NCBI GenBank assembly: GCA_026225945.1
Contig: JAMJFZ010003746.1
Coordinates: forward strand, 3,480,501-3,544,500
Direction of reading: 5' to 3'
Origin: Cricetomys ansorgei
Lineage: Eukaryota > Chordata > Mammalia > Rodentia > Nesomyidae
Length of the DNA stretch: 64,000 nucleotides
The notes below the pieces were generated by a model that worked only from the letters and a program-made list of their open reading frames with translations, made no database searches and had not been told where the DNA came from. Position 1 is the first letter of the stretch; the number at the start of each line of letters is the position of its first letter. The position numbers were made by a program, and so were the translations under genes. Positions 1 through 12,519 of this stretch are shown in pieces.

Positions 1-113
1 CTGGCATACACCTTTAATCCTAGCACTTGGAGGCAGAGGCCAGTGAATTTCCTTAAGTTTGAAAATCAGCCTAGTCTACACAATGAGACCCTGTCGCACA
101 ACAAACATCTTTC
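1..113 (+). repeat. B1 SINE, 5'-truncated by the window edge
   Basis: cctttaatcctagcacttgg...cctagtctacacaatgagaccctgtc is B1. Confidence 0.8.
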
Positions 114-233
114 AAAAACTCAAGTCCAAAAAGTTGCTGAAAATTGTAGTGCCACTATCTTGTTACACCTAAAGAGTACTGTACCTATTAATAAAGATTA
201 AATCAAAGTAAAAGTAAAAAAATAAATAACAGA

Positions 234-455
234 TTGGGGCTAGAGAGATAGATAGTTCATCACTGAGAACATGTCCTGCTCTTGCAAAGGACCCAACTTC
301 TATTCCCAGCACCCAAATCAGTGTTTCATAAGCATCTGTATCTCAAGTTCTGAAGGGTCTGATGCTTTCTTCTGGTCTGTAGTCACTGCATACACATACA
401 CATCCTCTCCTAAATCACACACACATAATTAAAAATAAAATCTTTAAAATAAAAG
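234..455 (+). repeat. B2/B3 SINE
   Basis: ggggctagagagatagatag head with A/B-box region, cccagcacc, CA-rich 3' part and an AATAAAATCTTT tail. Confidence 0.8.
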
Positions 456-504
456 CTAACAGATCACTAAATTATCTATATGGAAGTCTAAGATACAGCA
501 AAGT

Positions 505-650
505 TAGCAGAACCTTGACTAGCATGTGCAAGGCCCTGAGTTGGATCTCCAGCATTGTGTAAGTCAGCGCATACAGGTTTGGGGGTCAGGAGAGGGTCTG
601 CTGCAGACCAAAAGTTCAAGGTCATCCTCTGTTCCAAAAACAAGAAAAAA
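505..650 (+). repeat. ID/B4-like SINE fragment
   Basis: ctagcatgtgcaaggccctg followed by a B-box-like gagttggatctccagc. Confidence 0.6.
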
Positions 651-816
651 GAACTTTGTATAGATCCAACTTCAACTGTTACATAAAACCTTAATCACCT
701 GTCCTTTCTAAGAACGAAGTTGGCAGAGCTTGTGTTACAATCAAACATGGCAGAAACTAAAATTCATACAGTCAATAATGTTCACTTTGTAGCAAATACT
801 TACCAACAATTTGTTT

Positions 817-845
817 AAAAAAAAAAAGGAAGGAAGGAAGGAAGG
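817..845 (+). repeat. A-run and (GGAA)n simple repeat
   Basis: An A run is followed by five GGAA units. Confidence 0.85.
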
Positions 846-856
846 ACAATGGACGA

Positions 857-1077
857 AGGCATGTAGGACCTGGCTTCAGGCTAAGGCAAAAAGACCAATA
901 ATAGCCTATTTCAAAGGCTAATGCATGAAAATTACAAATTCGAGGACAGCTGAAAATTAATGAGACCCTGTCTCAAAATAAAACTAAAAAGAAACTAATG
1001 AAATATCTCAATGATAGAGTATTTACCTAGCATGTGTAAGGTCTGGGTTCAACACTCAGTACAAAAAAAAAAAAAGA
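857..1077 (+). repeat. B4-type composite SINE (B1-like left part plus ID right part)
   Basis: Worn B1-like part ending ccctgtctcaaaa, then atgatagagtatttacctag...gtctgggttcaa with an A tail. Confidence 0.6.
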
Positions 1078-1987
1078 CCAACGTGACTTAAACAGCAATC
1101 TATCCCAAAAAACAAAAAGGATCTAGCTTTAGGTTTATACCCTAAATGTTTTTCAGAGTAGTCTAAAAACAGTATTTTGTGAAAGGCTTTTTATATGTGC
1201 ACTTATTGTCAAAATGTCAAAAGTGTTAATTAGAATGTTTCTTGGTCACAAAAGTTGAAAACCTCTATATAGCAAACCACACTGTACATTCAAATATTTG
1301 GAAAAGAGTCACAGAACTAAGACTGAATCAAAGAATTAGAAATATATTCAAGACAAAGGCCTACAGTTGACTGGATCTTTACTAATAACATGTCATTCTT
1401 CTACAGTTTACATTTGGACCGCTCCTAAACTAAGTTAAATTAGGCTATAGAAAACCACAGTATCCTTTAAGTATGAATGCTGAGTCTCTTATTTTGAATT
1501 CTAATAACTAAAACAAATTGCATCCTACTACATGTGACCACTTCCTCCAAGTACTAGTGTGCAGATTAATGACCATGCCAGCCATCCCATTAAAAGCTTT
1601 TTCTAGCTAGTTACTTGGTACTTAGCTTTTTTATGGCACTTTTCTTTTCACATTATGCTCAGTAGTGCATGCAGCACACTACATTTAGGAATGCAACACA
1701 CTTGTTTAGGAATGCATAGCCATGGTCATAATATAATTGAAAATTTCCTTTCTATATTACCTAAATTTAGAAGAAAAGTACTATAAAACTAAATTGAATC
1801 ATTCTGTATGTTTGTGATGTATATTGTGTATTTTACTATTAAAACAGATATTTTAAGCTTTCATTAAAAAAATTATATCTTAGTATATGCAAGATACCTC
1901 ATTCCCATCACCTAATAAATAAATCTTTGATAGTAATTGAATCAGTAAATACAAGCATACAAAGATTGAAGTTAAAACTGAATTATT

Positions 1988-2130
1988 AGCAGGTCATGGT
2001 GACACACACCTATAATCCCAGCAGTCAGAAGGCTGAATCAGGAAGCTCATGAGCCTGAGGTCAGCCTGGACCTCATAGTGAGTTCAACAACAACTTTGGT
2101 TACACAGTGAGATTCTGCCTCAAAAAACCC
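1988..2130 (+). repeat. B1 SINE
   Basis: ggtcatggtgacacacacct ataatcccagca ... aggtcagcctgg ... gattctgcctcaaaaaaccc. Confidence 0.82.
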
Positions 2131-2530
2131 AATCAACACACAAAATTGAGTTAAAAAAACTACTGCAAAATCAAAGATGTATTACTATCCCCCCCTCTTT
2201 AACAATGTTCGTAATAAACTCCTACTTTTACCTTTCAAAGTGTTTCCAATTAGTTCCACAAACATTATCTCTTCATCTTTAAGCAGATCTATCAATGACT
2301 ATGAACAAAATCATAAACTTAAGAGAATGTTCAGCCATGAGAATGGCAGATATTGGCTCTTATGATGATGGACTATAACTAGTAAAGTGTGGATAAATTG
2401 CAAAAAAAAAAATTGCAAGCAAGAGAAAAGGGAAGCTAATTCAAGTATCTGAGTCCTTTCTATGCAAAACAAGATAAAATGTCATATTTCTCAAACCTGC
2501 CATATGCATAGTCACAGAGACTTTAAATTC

Positions 2531-2714
2531 TATTTATTATTACTGTGTGTGCATGCACGATGTGTGTGTGGACACACGTACCGTGGTTTGCATGTGGAGG
2601 CCAGAGGACAACTGTGTGGAACCAGTTCTCTCCTACCATCTTTTCATAGGTTCCAGCAATAGAACTCAGGTTACCAGGCTGTGCAGCAAGTGTCACTGAG
2701 CCATCTTGCTGACC
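2531..2714 (-). repeat. B3 SINE
   Basis: Minus-strand tRNA-like head (gagccatcttgctgacc at its high end) and the ggaggccagaggacaact body typical of B3. Confidence 0.78.
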
Positions 2715-3080
2715 GAAGACATTTTAGTTGTGAATAGCATTTTATTTAACTTTATGTTTTTAGAGGGCATACAAAATGAATTTCATTATGGCACTTTTCA
2801 TATGTACATGGCTTTGCTCCTGTTTGCTGCTCCTCACTTCTCTCCCTGACCCTCTACTCTCTATGATCCCTCAAATTGTCAACCTTCCCCGGCGTTCATG
2901 ACAAGGCATTTTTAAATACACTACTTTTGGTCTGCAGTCCAGTCAATTAAGAAAAAGGTTCACATCTAATCTATTTTCCCAACAGAGAATTCTAAATGAG
3001 AATAGAAAATCCTCTCACATATCAAATGTAAGAGCTGCCAAAGTTCACGCACACATTTTTCTAAAATATAATTAATCAGA

Positions 3081-3290
3081 GGTTGGGGCACAAGCCTATA
3101 ATTAATCCCAGCATTTGGGAGGTAAAGGAAGGAGGAATGGGAATTCAAGGCCAATCTCTGGTATGGGACACCATCACAAAATTAAACAACAACAACAACA
3201 GAAAATCTTCTTTGATTCCTGGGCAGCAGGTCAGTGATAGAACACTTGCCTAATATGCACAAAGCACTGGGTTCAATTTCCAGCAACACA
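3081..3290 (+). repeat. B4-type composite SINE
   Basis: B1-like aatcccagcatttgggaggt, then the ID-like gtcagtgatagaacacttgc and gggttcaatttccagc. Confidence 0.65.
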
Positions 3291-3450
3291 CATACAACGC
3301 ATGAGTCATATTGCCTGAATCTCTCTTATAGGTAGCCATACTTAGCTCTATCTCAAGATTCTTGATTCATGATTATTCCAAAGTACTCCAAGCACCTAAC
3401 TGACAAAATCTAACTTTTCAAAAAGCTGAAAAGCTCCAAATGCTCGTGTA

Positions 3451-3503
3451 AACTGGGGACCAAACCTCATGAATGCTAAGCAAGTATGCTACAATTGAGC
3501 CAC
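3451..3503 (-). repeat. ID SINE fragment
   Basis: ggggaccaaacctcatgaat...gctacaattgagccac is the reverse of the ID core. Confidence 0.65.
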
Positions 3504-3740
3504 AAAAGTAAAACTAAAAGTAATACCACATTCCATTCTGGAACGAGAATAACATAAGCACGTAATTCTAAATAAACCATAGAATGCTAGTAATTTAGGG
3601 CCTAGGAGGGCATTTAGTCCTACGAGGTCTTTTATCTTTGAGGTTCCTGAATACCTACTCTGTATGATCAGGTCTCTGTAAAAACTATTCCACAACTATG
3701 GAAGTGTACATAATATGTCCACAAAAGCAAATCAATTTTT

Positions 3741-3938
3741 AAAATATTTACTTATGTGTATGTTTTCCTGCATGTATATATGTAAATCACATGTGCCTAG
3801 TGCCCTTGGAGTCCAGAAGAGGACATTGGATCCCCCGAAAACTGGAGTTGCACAAGGTAAGACACCATGATGTGGATGCTAGAAACCAAACCCAGGTCCC
3901 CTGGAAAAACAAGTGCTCTAAACCATCTCTCCAGCCCA
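3741..3938 (-). repeat. B3 SINE
   Basis: ggagtccagaagaggacatt...accatctctccagccc; one of two B3 copies in a row in the same orientation. Confidence 0.82.
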
Positions 3939-3980
3939 GCAAATCAATTTTTAAAAATCACTATCAGGAATATTTTAATA

Positions 3981-4163
3981 AATAATTTATTTTTATTTTA
4001 CGCTCATTGGTGTTTTGCCTGAATGTGTCTGCGTGAAGGTGTCAGAAGCCCTAGAACTGGAGTTACAGACAGGTGTGAACAGTCATGTGGGTGCTGGGAA
4101 TTGAACCCCCGTTGTCTGGAAGAGCAGCCAGTCCTCTAACTGCTGAGCCATCTCTCTAGCCCC
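3981..4163 (-). repeat. B3 SINE
   Basis: gtgggtgctgggaattgaac...ctgagccatctctctagcccc. Confidence 0.85.
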
Positions 4164-4450
4164 AGGAATATTCTTTTTAGTCAGAAGCTTACCAACTTTA
4201 GAAGATTTACTATACTTTACGTAAAAGATAAAAAAAATAAAATAAAGTCAGAGTTAAGATGACTATACTGATTATTAAAATATACTATGTTGTTGGCACC
4301 AAATCCCAGCCCTTTTCTGGGTGCCATAGAATGCATTTGTAAACCTAACTGTTCAGTAGAATGAGGCAAGATTTCAAGTCCACCCTAAGCAACATAAATA
4401 AGACAGCAACCTCAAAACAATAAATTGACATTAATAATAAGAGGATTAAA

Positions 4451-4525
4451 AGTATATAGAGTTCAGTGACAGAGCACTTGCCTAGTGTGTGGAAGACCTT
4501 GGCTTTGATCCCCAGCACCTACCAC
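4451..4525 (+). repeat. ID SINE
   Basis: gttcagtgacagagcacttgcctagtgtgtg...tttgatccccagcac. Confidence 0.75.
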
Positions 4526-4566
4526 CACAGCAACAAAAGGAACAGAACTGAAAAATATTTTCAGAT

Positions 4567-4715
4567 AGGACACTGAGGGGGTTCAGTGAGTAAAGGTCCT
4601 TGCCATAAAGCCTGACCTGAGTCCATCCCCAGGACCCACACAGTGGAAGAAGAACCCTCTTGAAAGTTGTCTTCTATCTCCACATACAAGTTCCTCCAAA
4701 TAAACAAATACAATT
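4567..4715 (+). repeat. B3 SINE
   Basis: gttcagtgagtaaaggtcct...cccaggacccacacagtgga body of the B3 type. Confidence 0.7.
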
Positions 4716-4869
4716 CTTAAAAAATTTAAGCCATATTTTCATTACAACCTGAGTTAGATTGAATTTGTAATAGAAAATAACGTAATAATCTAGTGTTAGG
4801 CAGGAAATGAGATAAATCACATATATGGAACTATGCTACAACTGTTCAAAAATGTTTACAGAAACTCTT

Positions 4870-5045
4870 GGGCCAGTGAGACAGCATAATAAGTAAAGGC
4901 ACTTTCCACTACACCTGACAACCTGAGTTCAATCTCCGGAACTCACATGGTAAGAGGAAAACCCAATTCCTTCTAGTCTGACCTCCACACACATGCAGTG
5001 GCACACTGTACCCTACAACACACACGAGTTAATCTTAAATTTAAA
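4870..5045 (+). repeat. B3 SINE
   Basis: gggccagtgagacagcataa...ctgagttcaatctccggaac and the ctgacctccacacacatgca 3' part. Confidence 0.75.
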
Positions 5046-5120
5046 AAATTTGTGTTAACTCTTATATTATAATTATATATTACATTGAGTAATTATCAGA
5101 ATATAAAATTATAAATAAAC

Positions 5121-5395
5121 ATGAGGCTGAAGAGAGGCCTCAGTGGTTAAGAGCACCTGCTGCTCATCCAAAGGACCAGAGTTGAATTCCCAACACCTCT
5201 ATCAAGTGGCTCACAACCGCCTGTAACTCCAGCTCCCGGGGTCCAAAACTCTCTTCTGACCTCCTCCAGCACCTGCATCTGTGTGCATACTCACATAACA
5301 CATACACACACTCTCATGGTCACATTCACAAACACACACACTTACGCTGTCTCACACACACACATGCACACACACACAAAATTAAGTATTTTTTA
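5121..5395 (+). repeat. B2/B3 SINE with CA-rich tail
   Basis: cagtggttaagagcacctgc, cagagttgaattcccaacac, gacctcctccagcacctgca, followed by a degenerate (CA) stretch. Confidence 0.82.
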
Positions 5396-5787
5396 AAATT
5401 ATAAACACATACAAGGCATATGATCTTACCAGAATGTCAGTTCTATAAGGAAAGGGATTCCCTCTATTTGCTACCTAAGACAGTGCAAAATATGCAGATT
5501 TTCAATAAATACTTGTCAAGCAAATATAAAACCCATCATGAGTAGAAAGAAGAGACTAATGGGAAACATTTCAAAATGATAAACATTTCAAAAAGACACA
5601 CTGTCTTTTAAGGAGAGATGAATTATAAGATATTCCTGAGTAGATACCATTTCATATAAAAAAATAAATGACTAGAAAGTAGTTCTCTTTAAATGTATTA
5701 AGAGTTTCTTACACTTTTAAAACATCTTAAATATCTAGAGTAGACAGCTAATAAACAAAGTAGATCTAAGTTATCTTGAATGGATAG

Positions 5788-5892
5788 ACAATGGCACAAG
5801 CAAGTCATAAACTTGTAATTCCAAGAATCACAAAGCTGAAGCAGAAGGACTCCAAGTTCCAGACTAGCCTAGATTACACAGTAAGACCCTGT
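5788..5892 (+). repeat. Old B1 SINE fragment
   Basis: aagctgaagcagaaggactc...agactagcctagattacaca. Confidence 0.6.
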
Positions 5893-6739
5893 ATGTATAC
5901 ACGTATAAGTAAATAAGGAAGTGAAAAACACACACTAAACCTTCTCCACCTCCAAGCTTAGTCAATATACAAAACTAAATTTCCTCAAAATATTTTCTTT
6001 CTCCAACCCAGGGAAACGATTTTTCTATTAAATAAGTCAAAGAAAATAAAAATATGTATTTTGCTACTTTATTCACTAAGGCAAAGAACTGGAATCAACA
6101 TACTTGTCCATCATCAGATAGATAATGCAAATTTGGTATATACAAATATACATATGTAATACTACTTGGCACTAATATAATCACAAAACTTGTAAGAAAA
6201 TAGAATGTGTAATATTTGAGTAAAGTCATATAATCTCAAAGAAAAAAATTGCTTATTTTCCTTCATATTCAGAACCTAGCCAGTAATATGTGTATATGTA
6301 AACAAATATACATCTGACAGCAGAACATGTAGAAAAAAGATCAAGAAAGGGTAAATATTAGAGGATGAAGGAGGACCAAATACAGGGATGAACACAAGTT
6401 TAGAAAGAGAATATATAAAGCTGACTTTTTCTCTAGTTCTAACTCTGTCACAATTTTTTTTATTTTCGGTGTGTAAAAGTACATAAATATATATTGAATA
6501 GTGAAAGTATAAAACTCCACAGCTTCAAAATGGCTATTCTAACTGTACAGAAGTTCACTGAGATGCATACAGTTTGGGCCTAGTTAATTTCAATGTTGTG
6601 GTTTTTTTTTTTTTCCAATTTTTTTATAATAAAGCTATTTTAAAAAATTTCCAGACACTTGCAACCATCACAAACTTCTACATATCTTTCTTACCAACAG
6701 CTACCATACTCAAAGAACATGATTCATTAGAAATATTTC

Positions 6740-6785
6740 TGAGCCAGGCAGTGTGGCTTATTATGCCTTTAATCCCAGCTGACAA
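6740..6785 (+). repeat. B1 SINE 5' fragment
   Basis: gagccaggcagtgtggctta...gcctttaatcccagct, cut short after the A box. Confidence 0.7.
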
Positions 6786-7119
6786 GAAATCCCAACGACA
6801 AGAAAATCCCAAATGACAAGAAAAAAACTTAAAGGACAGATTCCAATTTTCATAATAATCATATGATCAAACCAACCATACAAACTATAAAGAAAAGTTT
6901 TCAGTACCAAATTTATGTGTTCAACAATAGCAAAAGAATTACCATTTATAAAGAGTGATAATGAAAGAAACTACAGAGAGGAAAGTATTACAATATTTTG
7001 AAAAGGAAGTGGTATATATTTACTGCAATGTCGGTTCTTCTATGGCATTTTAACAGGATACATTGAATAAACTAATGCAGCTATTAACAGGGCTTTCAAA
7101 CTTCTTTCTCTTAAGCAAG

Positions 7120-7250
7120 AAATCCCTCACCAAATGTCAGCACCTTAACCTTAAACTTTCCAGCTTCTAGAACTATAAGAAAATGAATTTTGTTTTTATA
7201 AATTACCTAATCTATAGTATTTTATTGCAGCAGCACAAATGGGCAAAGAC
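7120..7250 (+). repeat. MaLR-type LTR 3' end (mammalian-wide)
   Basis: caccttaaccttaaactttc cagcttctagaactataaga ... tatagtattttattgcagca matches the 3' end of MLT1/MST LTRs. Confidence 0.65.
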
Positions 7251-7390
7251 AATCCTTCACTGAAAGAACCTACAAAAAGCACCAATGTCTTCAATATAAC
7301 CATGAGCACACCTGGTAGGTATTATCTTGTTTTCTAAATAGCATTCTACACTAAAAGGGATCAGGAGAATTAAAATTCAAATCTAGACTT

Positions 7391-7528
7391 TGAGGCTGGT
7401 TAATGCACTTGCTGCCAAACCTAAGTTCAGTCACTAAGATCTACATGGTGGAATGCGATAGCATACATCTCCGTATACACACACGGTAGAACAACTGACA
7501 TAAATGCACAACACACACATACACAATA
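7391..7528 (+). repeat. B3 SINE fragment
   Basis: gaggctggttaatgcacttgctgcc and gatctacatggtggaatgcg. Confidence 0.6.
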
Positions 7529-7537
7529 ATTTTAATG

Positions 7538-7716
7538 AATTATTTACTTTTATTTTATGTGCACTGGTGTTTTACCTGTGTATATGTAGGAGGGTGCTGA
7601 ATCCCCTGAAACTGGAGCTATAAGCAATTGTAAGCTGCTATGTGGTGCTGGGGACTGACCCCAGGTCCTCTAGGAGTGCTAGTGCTCTTAACCTCTGAGC
7701 CATCTCTCCAGTCCCC
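7538..7716 (-). repeat. B3 SINE
   Basis: ggtgctggggactgacccca...tgagccatctctccagtcccc; head-to-head with the preceding B3. Confidence 0.83.
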
Positions 7717-8524
7717 ACATAGTAAATTTTTAATTAAATAATATATAAATAAAAATGATAAATAAATAATATATATGTTATAATATATAAAAATAATAAA
7801 TAAAAATGAACCACGTTGACATGTGTGGCAGAAACACCTTACCAACCTATCTACCCTACCACCACAACAGCATTTTGAACATCGTGAAATATCCTCAAAC
7901 AAGATCTTGTACGCTCAAGTATGGATTACCCCTGATCTAAGAAGATGTGAGACTGAAGTCAAAAGAACTAATCCAGTCTAATGAACATCAGAAATCTAGA
8001 CCTATAGGATGCTGTGCTCATACATGCAGGCTTGTAGGTACACAAACAGCATATCAACTAATAACCAAGAGGTAAAATTATCTTACAGACTGCAACTGCA
8101 TTATTCCTAAATCTGAAATTTCAAAACCTAAAATACATAGAGAATTTATGATAGAGATAGATTATCTTTAAAAGAACATCTTAGAAAAAAGAAATACTCT
8201 TAACCAACCATCTATAATCATTCAGACACCAATGTTAACCTCCAACAAATAAATACCAGTTCCTTCTACAAGTTTAAAAATGTTGACAAAACCAAATGCC
8301 CTAGATTATATATCCAAAATAGATGCTCCCAACAGCACCTAAGAACATGACTTTAATAACTTACTTACTCAGGTATCATTAGAAATATAATCAAACCTAG
8401 AAGCAAGAAAGACTCAACAAGCAAGACGAACCCAAAATACTAAAGGTAATGAAGTTTACTCAGACCTGTTCATCTTTAAAACACTAAAACCAGTTCTACC
8501 AAAATTAGCAATTCTACTGCCTAG

Positions 8525-8610
8525 TTGAGTCCAGGCACTACACACCCATAATTCTAGCACCAAGGACAAGGCCAGCTCGAGCTACATCAGGAGCTACTGC
8601 TTTAACACCC
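8525..8610 (+). repeat. B1 SINE fragment
   Basis: gtccaggcactacacacccataattctagcacc then caaggccagctcgagctaca; middle part deleted. Confidence 0.5.
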
Positions 8611-8668
8611 GGCCCCCTACAAGTGTTAATGACAAAATCTTATTGCTTTGAGGGCAAAACTTTAAGTT

Positions 8669-8875
8669 CAGTGGTACTCAATCTTCCTAATACCACAATC
8701 CTCATGTCGTGGTGACCCCCAACCATAAAATTATTTTTGTTGCTATTTCATAACTATAATTTTGCTACCGTTAGGAATCGTAAACATCAGATATGCAGAT
8801 GGTCTTAGATGACCTTTGTGAAAAGGTTTGACCCCCCCCAAAAAAAGGTTGTGACCCACATGTTGAGAACTACTG
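8669..8875. mobile_element. URR1-type hAT MITE (non-autonomous DNA transposon) with TIRs and 8-bp target duplication
   Basis: Left end cagtggtactcaatcttcc and the complement of right end tgttgagaactactg form terminal inverted repeats. The body (gtggtgacccccaaccataa, gttgctatttcataactata) matches the rodent URR1 family. The flanks tttaagtt (8661-8668) and ttttagtt (8876-8883) match at 7 of 8 bases, the size expected for hAT elements. It encodes nothing. Confidence 0.85.
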
Positions 8876-9597
8876 TTTTAGTTACTGGAACTATAGGAAT
8901 ATCCTTTTTTCTACAATAATAATCTCGTGTTGACTGACAGAAATAACATTCTCTGCAATAACCAGTATCTATAACATCTAAAAATCTGTAAGCACATTAA
9001 ATTAATAAAACAAACCTTCTAGAATCTATGGATGTGTATTGCCTAAAAGGCCATTTAAGCGGAGATTTGTTTCAAAAAGAAGTATAACGTGTGACATTGT
9101 AAAAAATTGCTAAGTAAAACTGCACTAAAATGAAACTAATTTCTTTCAGAAAGTACTTACTAGTAGAAAGAACAAGAGCTAAGTAGAATACATGTGCCAC
9201 TAAGTTCTGAGCACATCAGTAGGTTAAAAACAAGTCATTAATCCTGAATTTGTTTCCTCAAATTAAAAAGTCAAAAAACTATACTATCTGTCCTGCAGAG
9301 TAGCTGTAAAATTATAAATAATTGATACAGCAGGGTTAGACAAGCAGGTAACTGTCTGTAATTTTTAATTCTTTCTCCAGTAATTATAAAGAAATTACTT
9401 TGCAAGCACTACTTAAATATAAAGCCTAAAGAAAGTACTACATATGTATGTGTAGTACTTAGACATTTTGCTTAAAAATTTAAAAAAAGAGAATTCTAGA
9501 AACAATGATAATTCAGAACTTTCTGTATAATGGAATTTTACTTAAAATCTTACTGTTTTAATGGAAGGAAAGAACTGTCCTGAAAGCTGCCGTCTGA

Positions 9598-9763
9598 AGG
9601 CCACAGGTGCACTGTGGCACATATGCTCCTACACTTGTGAAGGTTAGGGGACAATTTTCAGGATTCTGTTTTCTCCTCCTACCATGTGGGTCCCTGGGAT
9701 CAAACTCAGGTGGTCAACAGGCTTGATGGTCAGTGTGTTACCTGCTGAGCCATCTCACACAAA
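9598..9763 (-). repeat. B3 SINE
   Basis: accatgtgggtccctgggatcaaactcagg...ctgctgagccatctcac. Confidence 0.8.
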
Positions 9764-9780
9764 CCCTCAATGCTTCAGCT

Positions 9781-9981
9781 TATTTATTTTTATTATTATA
9801 TGTGTCTTTGTGTTCACACGAGTTCAGGTGTCACAGAGGTAGGGAGGAGTATCTGATGCCCCTGGAGCTGTAGTTACAGGTGGTTCTGAGCCATCTGATG
9901 TGGATGCTAGAAGCTGAACTCTGATCCTCTGAAACCTCTGAAAGGTATGTGTGCTAACTGCTGAGCCATCTCTCCAGCCTA
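9781..9981 (-). repeat. B3 SINE
   Basis: tgatgcccctggagctgtag...ctgctgagccatctctccagcc; second of a same-strand pair. Confidence 0.83.
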
Positions 9982-10042
9982 ATGCTTCAACTTTTAAAGA
10001 TTTTTTTTGCTTATCATTAGTCTTTTTGTTGTTGTTGTTGTT

Positions 10043-10205
10043 GCTTGAGACAGGGTTTCTTTGTGCTCTGGCTATCTTGGAACTTGCTCTATAGACCAGG
10101 CCAGGTTCTGTAGATCAAGCCAGGCTGGCCTCAAACTCAGAGATCAGCCTGCCTCTACCTCTGCCTTCCAAGTGCTGGGATTAAAGGTGTATGCCACCAC
10201 TGCCC
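10043..10205 (-). repeat. B1 SINE with an internal duplication
   Basis: gagacagggtttctttgtgc ... ggcctcaaactcagagatca ... gtgctgggattaaaggtgta. The part around ctatagaccaggccaggtt is followed by ctgtagatcaagccaggctg, a repeat of about 27 bases of the B1 body. Confidence 0.85.
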
Positions 10206-11290
10206 AGTTCTGTCTCATTCTTAATCATGTCTTCTACTTACCCAGTCATCCTCCATCCTGTTCATTCAACCTTGCAAAAAGAAATAATGAACAACGCTTA
10301 CTGTTTCTATTTCTTCATTTACTCCTTAGAGCCACTACAAATTTGTTATCCTAAGCAAACTTTTTAATCTGTAAATAAAATGTGTGTGCATTAGTGATCT
10401 TATTCACTAGTTTCATCTCTCATTATTTAACGCACTGGTCTGTGTTTGATTTACAAAAGACCATCTGTCTGTAGACATCCAATGTATATGCTGACCTAAA
10501 AATAGAACTGTCTCTAAGAAGCTGAAACTCAGCAGTATAAAACAAAGAAACAAACAAGAATGCTTTTATTTGAAAGAAGATTATACTTTTGATAGGCATA
10601 CTCAATGGGTAAGAAATAACCATTTATAGCCTTCAAACAGTATTTAAAGTACCTTTTGTTTTACAATATACTTCATATTTTTCAAAGTACCTTCACAAAC
10701 TATTTTAATTGATCCTCAAAAATCCTAAATCAGTTAAGACACATTGCTAATAAATCAGTAATACAAATTATACCCTTTACTCCAAAGCAGTTAATGTAGA
10801 ATGAAAGAATTCTTCTCAGTATAGTGTGCTATTATGTCATAATGAGCTTTACAAAGACCAGTGAAATAGACAATAGTATGTAAATAACTTCAAGTAAATA
10901 TGATCAAATGTTTTAAGAATTACATATAAGACCCACCAAAGAGAAACATACTTTCCACATATACATATAAGGGGAATGCAACAAAGACCTCAGCAGATCC
11001 TAGAAACAAGAAATTCAGCAAAGCTGGCATTTGGGAAAACGATAGGTCACATCAGAATGTACAGGCAAAGGCCATGGCCATGTGAAGCCAAGAAATTTGA
11101 AAGCCCCAACATCACACTCAACTCTAATGTTCCTCTTTTAAGAATAGAAGAGTTACGAGATTCGCCACATAACTTTTCAAGCATAAATGTAAACAAGTCA
11201 GAAGTCTTCATGGATAACCTCAAAACAACAACATAAATAAGACACTGCATAATCACAGTTAAGATCCATGGACCAAGCTTTGGGCTCCAT

Positions 11291-11421
11291 TTTTTTTCTG
11301 TTTGAGGCAGAATCTCACTCTGTAGTCCAGGATGGACTCTTAACTCACAGCAGTCCTTCTCTTCTGCCTCAGCCCCCAAAGTGCTGGGAATTACAGGGAT
11401 TAGCCACCACACCTGGCTAAA
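11291..11421 (-). repeat. Old B1 (proto-B1-like) SINE
   Basis: tgaggcagaatctcactctg...aaagtgctgggaattacagg, diverged from younger B1s. Confidence 0.7.
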
Positions 11422-11640
11422 GCAGGTCTTAATACTGACTGTACAGATAGAATAATTAACACAGAATTCGCCCAAGGCAACAAGAATCAGGTAGCAGGGC
11501 CAGGATAAGAATGCAGGCAATCTAGTTTTTAACTTGGTTCACCTGCAGAAATTTTGGCCTCTTCAAACCAAAACTGAGACCACATTAAGTAAGCCCTCAC
11601 ACCTATATTTCTTTCTTTTTTGAGGTTTTATTGATATTGT

Positions 11641-11775
11641 TGTTTTGTTTTTAAGACAAGGTTTCTCTGTGTGGCCCTAGCTGTCCTTGTAATCCAAGCG
11701 GGACTCAACTCACAGTAGAGATCCTTCCTTCTGCTGGGATTAAAAGTGTGTGCCACCACTCCCTGTGGCCTCGCC
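11641..11775 (-). repeat. B1 SINE
   Basis: aagacaaggtttctctgtgt...tgctgggattaaaagtgtgtgccaccact, with the middle shortened. Confidence 0.82.
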
Positions 11776-11810
11776 TATTTCTAAAAGACCAGACTTGTCC
11801 TGTGTTTTTT

Positions 11811-11812
11811 AA

Positions 11813-11879
<67 letters not shown>

Positions 11880-11890
11880 ATTAATTAATT
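11811..11890 (+). repeat. (AAAT)n microsatellite
   Basis: About 17 uninterrupted AAAT units (11811-11880) ending in ttaattaatt; next to the tail of a B1. Confidence 0.95.
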
Positions 11891-12214
11891 CTGAATACGG
11901 AAGCCCAGTTTGAATTAAGGTAAACATCACATGGCCAGGATCTTGCACTTGAATTTTTAAGGTAACAAATGAAATCAGTCACCAGGCAACATTAAATTCC
12001 CATTTGTTTTTTTTTATATAATAAAATCTCTTTCCAAGTTCTTACACTAGGAATGACTATGTTAGTTTAGGTCAGAAAAAAAAAAAAAAAAAGGAATTAA
12101 GAGAAAATGACATTTAAATTCCTAGACTATGAAAAGAACATTTTTTAAAAAATCAACTAAATATAATTCTCAACAAGCTATTTCCTACAGCAATAAATAT
12201 ATATTTAAGGCTCT

Positions 12215-12382
12215 GTTTTGTTTAGAACAGTATATCTATCATTCTGTAGCCCAGGCTGATCCTGAACTTGTAGAAGACCTTCCTGTTTCAGCCTCCTAAA
12301 AACTAAACTGCCTGTATTCAAATCCTGGCTCTGCTAAATGATTGTTGCTAGGACTGCTGGTTTGCATCACCACACTAAGCAA
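12215..12382 (-). repeat. B1/B4 SINE, interrupted
   Basis: ctgtagcccaggctgatcct...ttcagcctcctaaaaac and a later ggtttgcatcaccacac; about 50 bases of other sequence lie between. Confidence 0.6.
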
Positions 12383-12519
12383 ACACACGTCTTAAATCCA
12401 ATCTTATTTGACCAAAATCATATTGTTTTTAATTCTATTCTATTTAAAAGGGACAAAGTATTATTTCAAAATGTCCAGCTATTCTTAAAATCTGTAAAGT
12501 AGCTGCCAGTAAAGAGGAT

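Noticed and set aside
11047..11520. 157-codon minus-strand frame
   Set aside because: It runs through an old B1 (PVIPSTLGAEAEE-type text is translated B1) and is not a gene.
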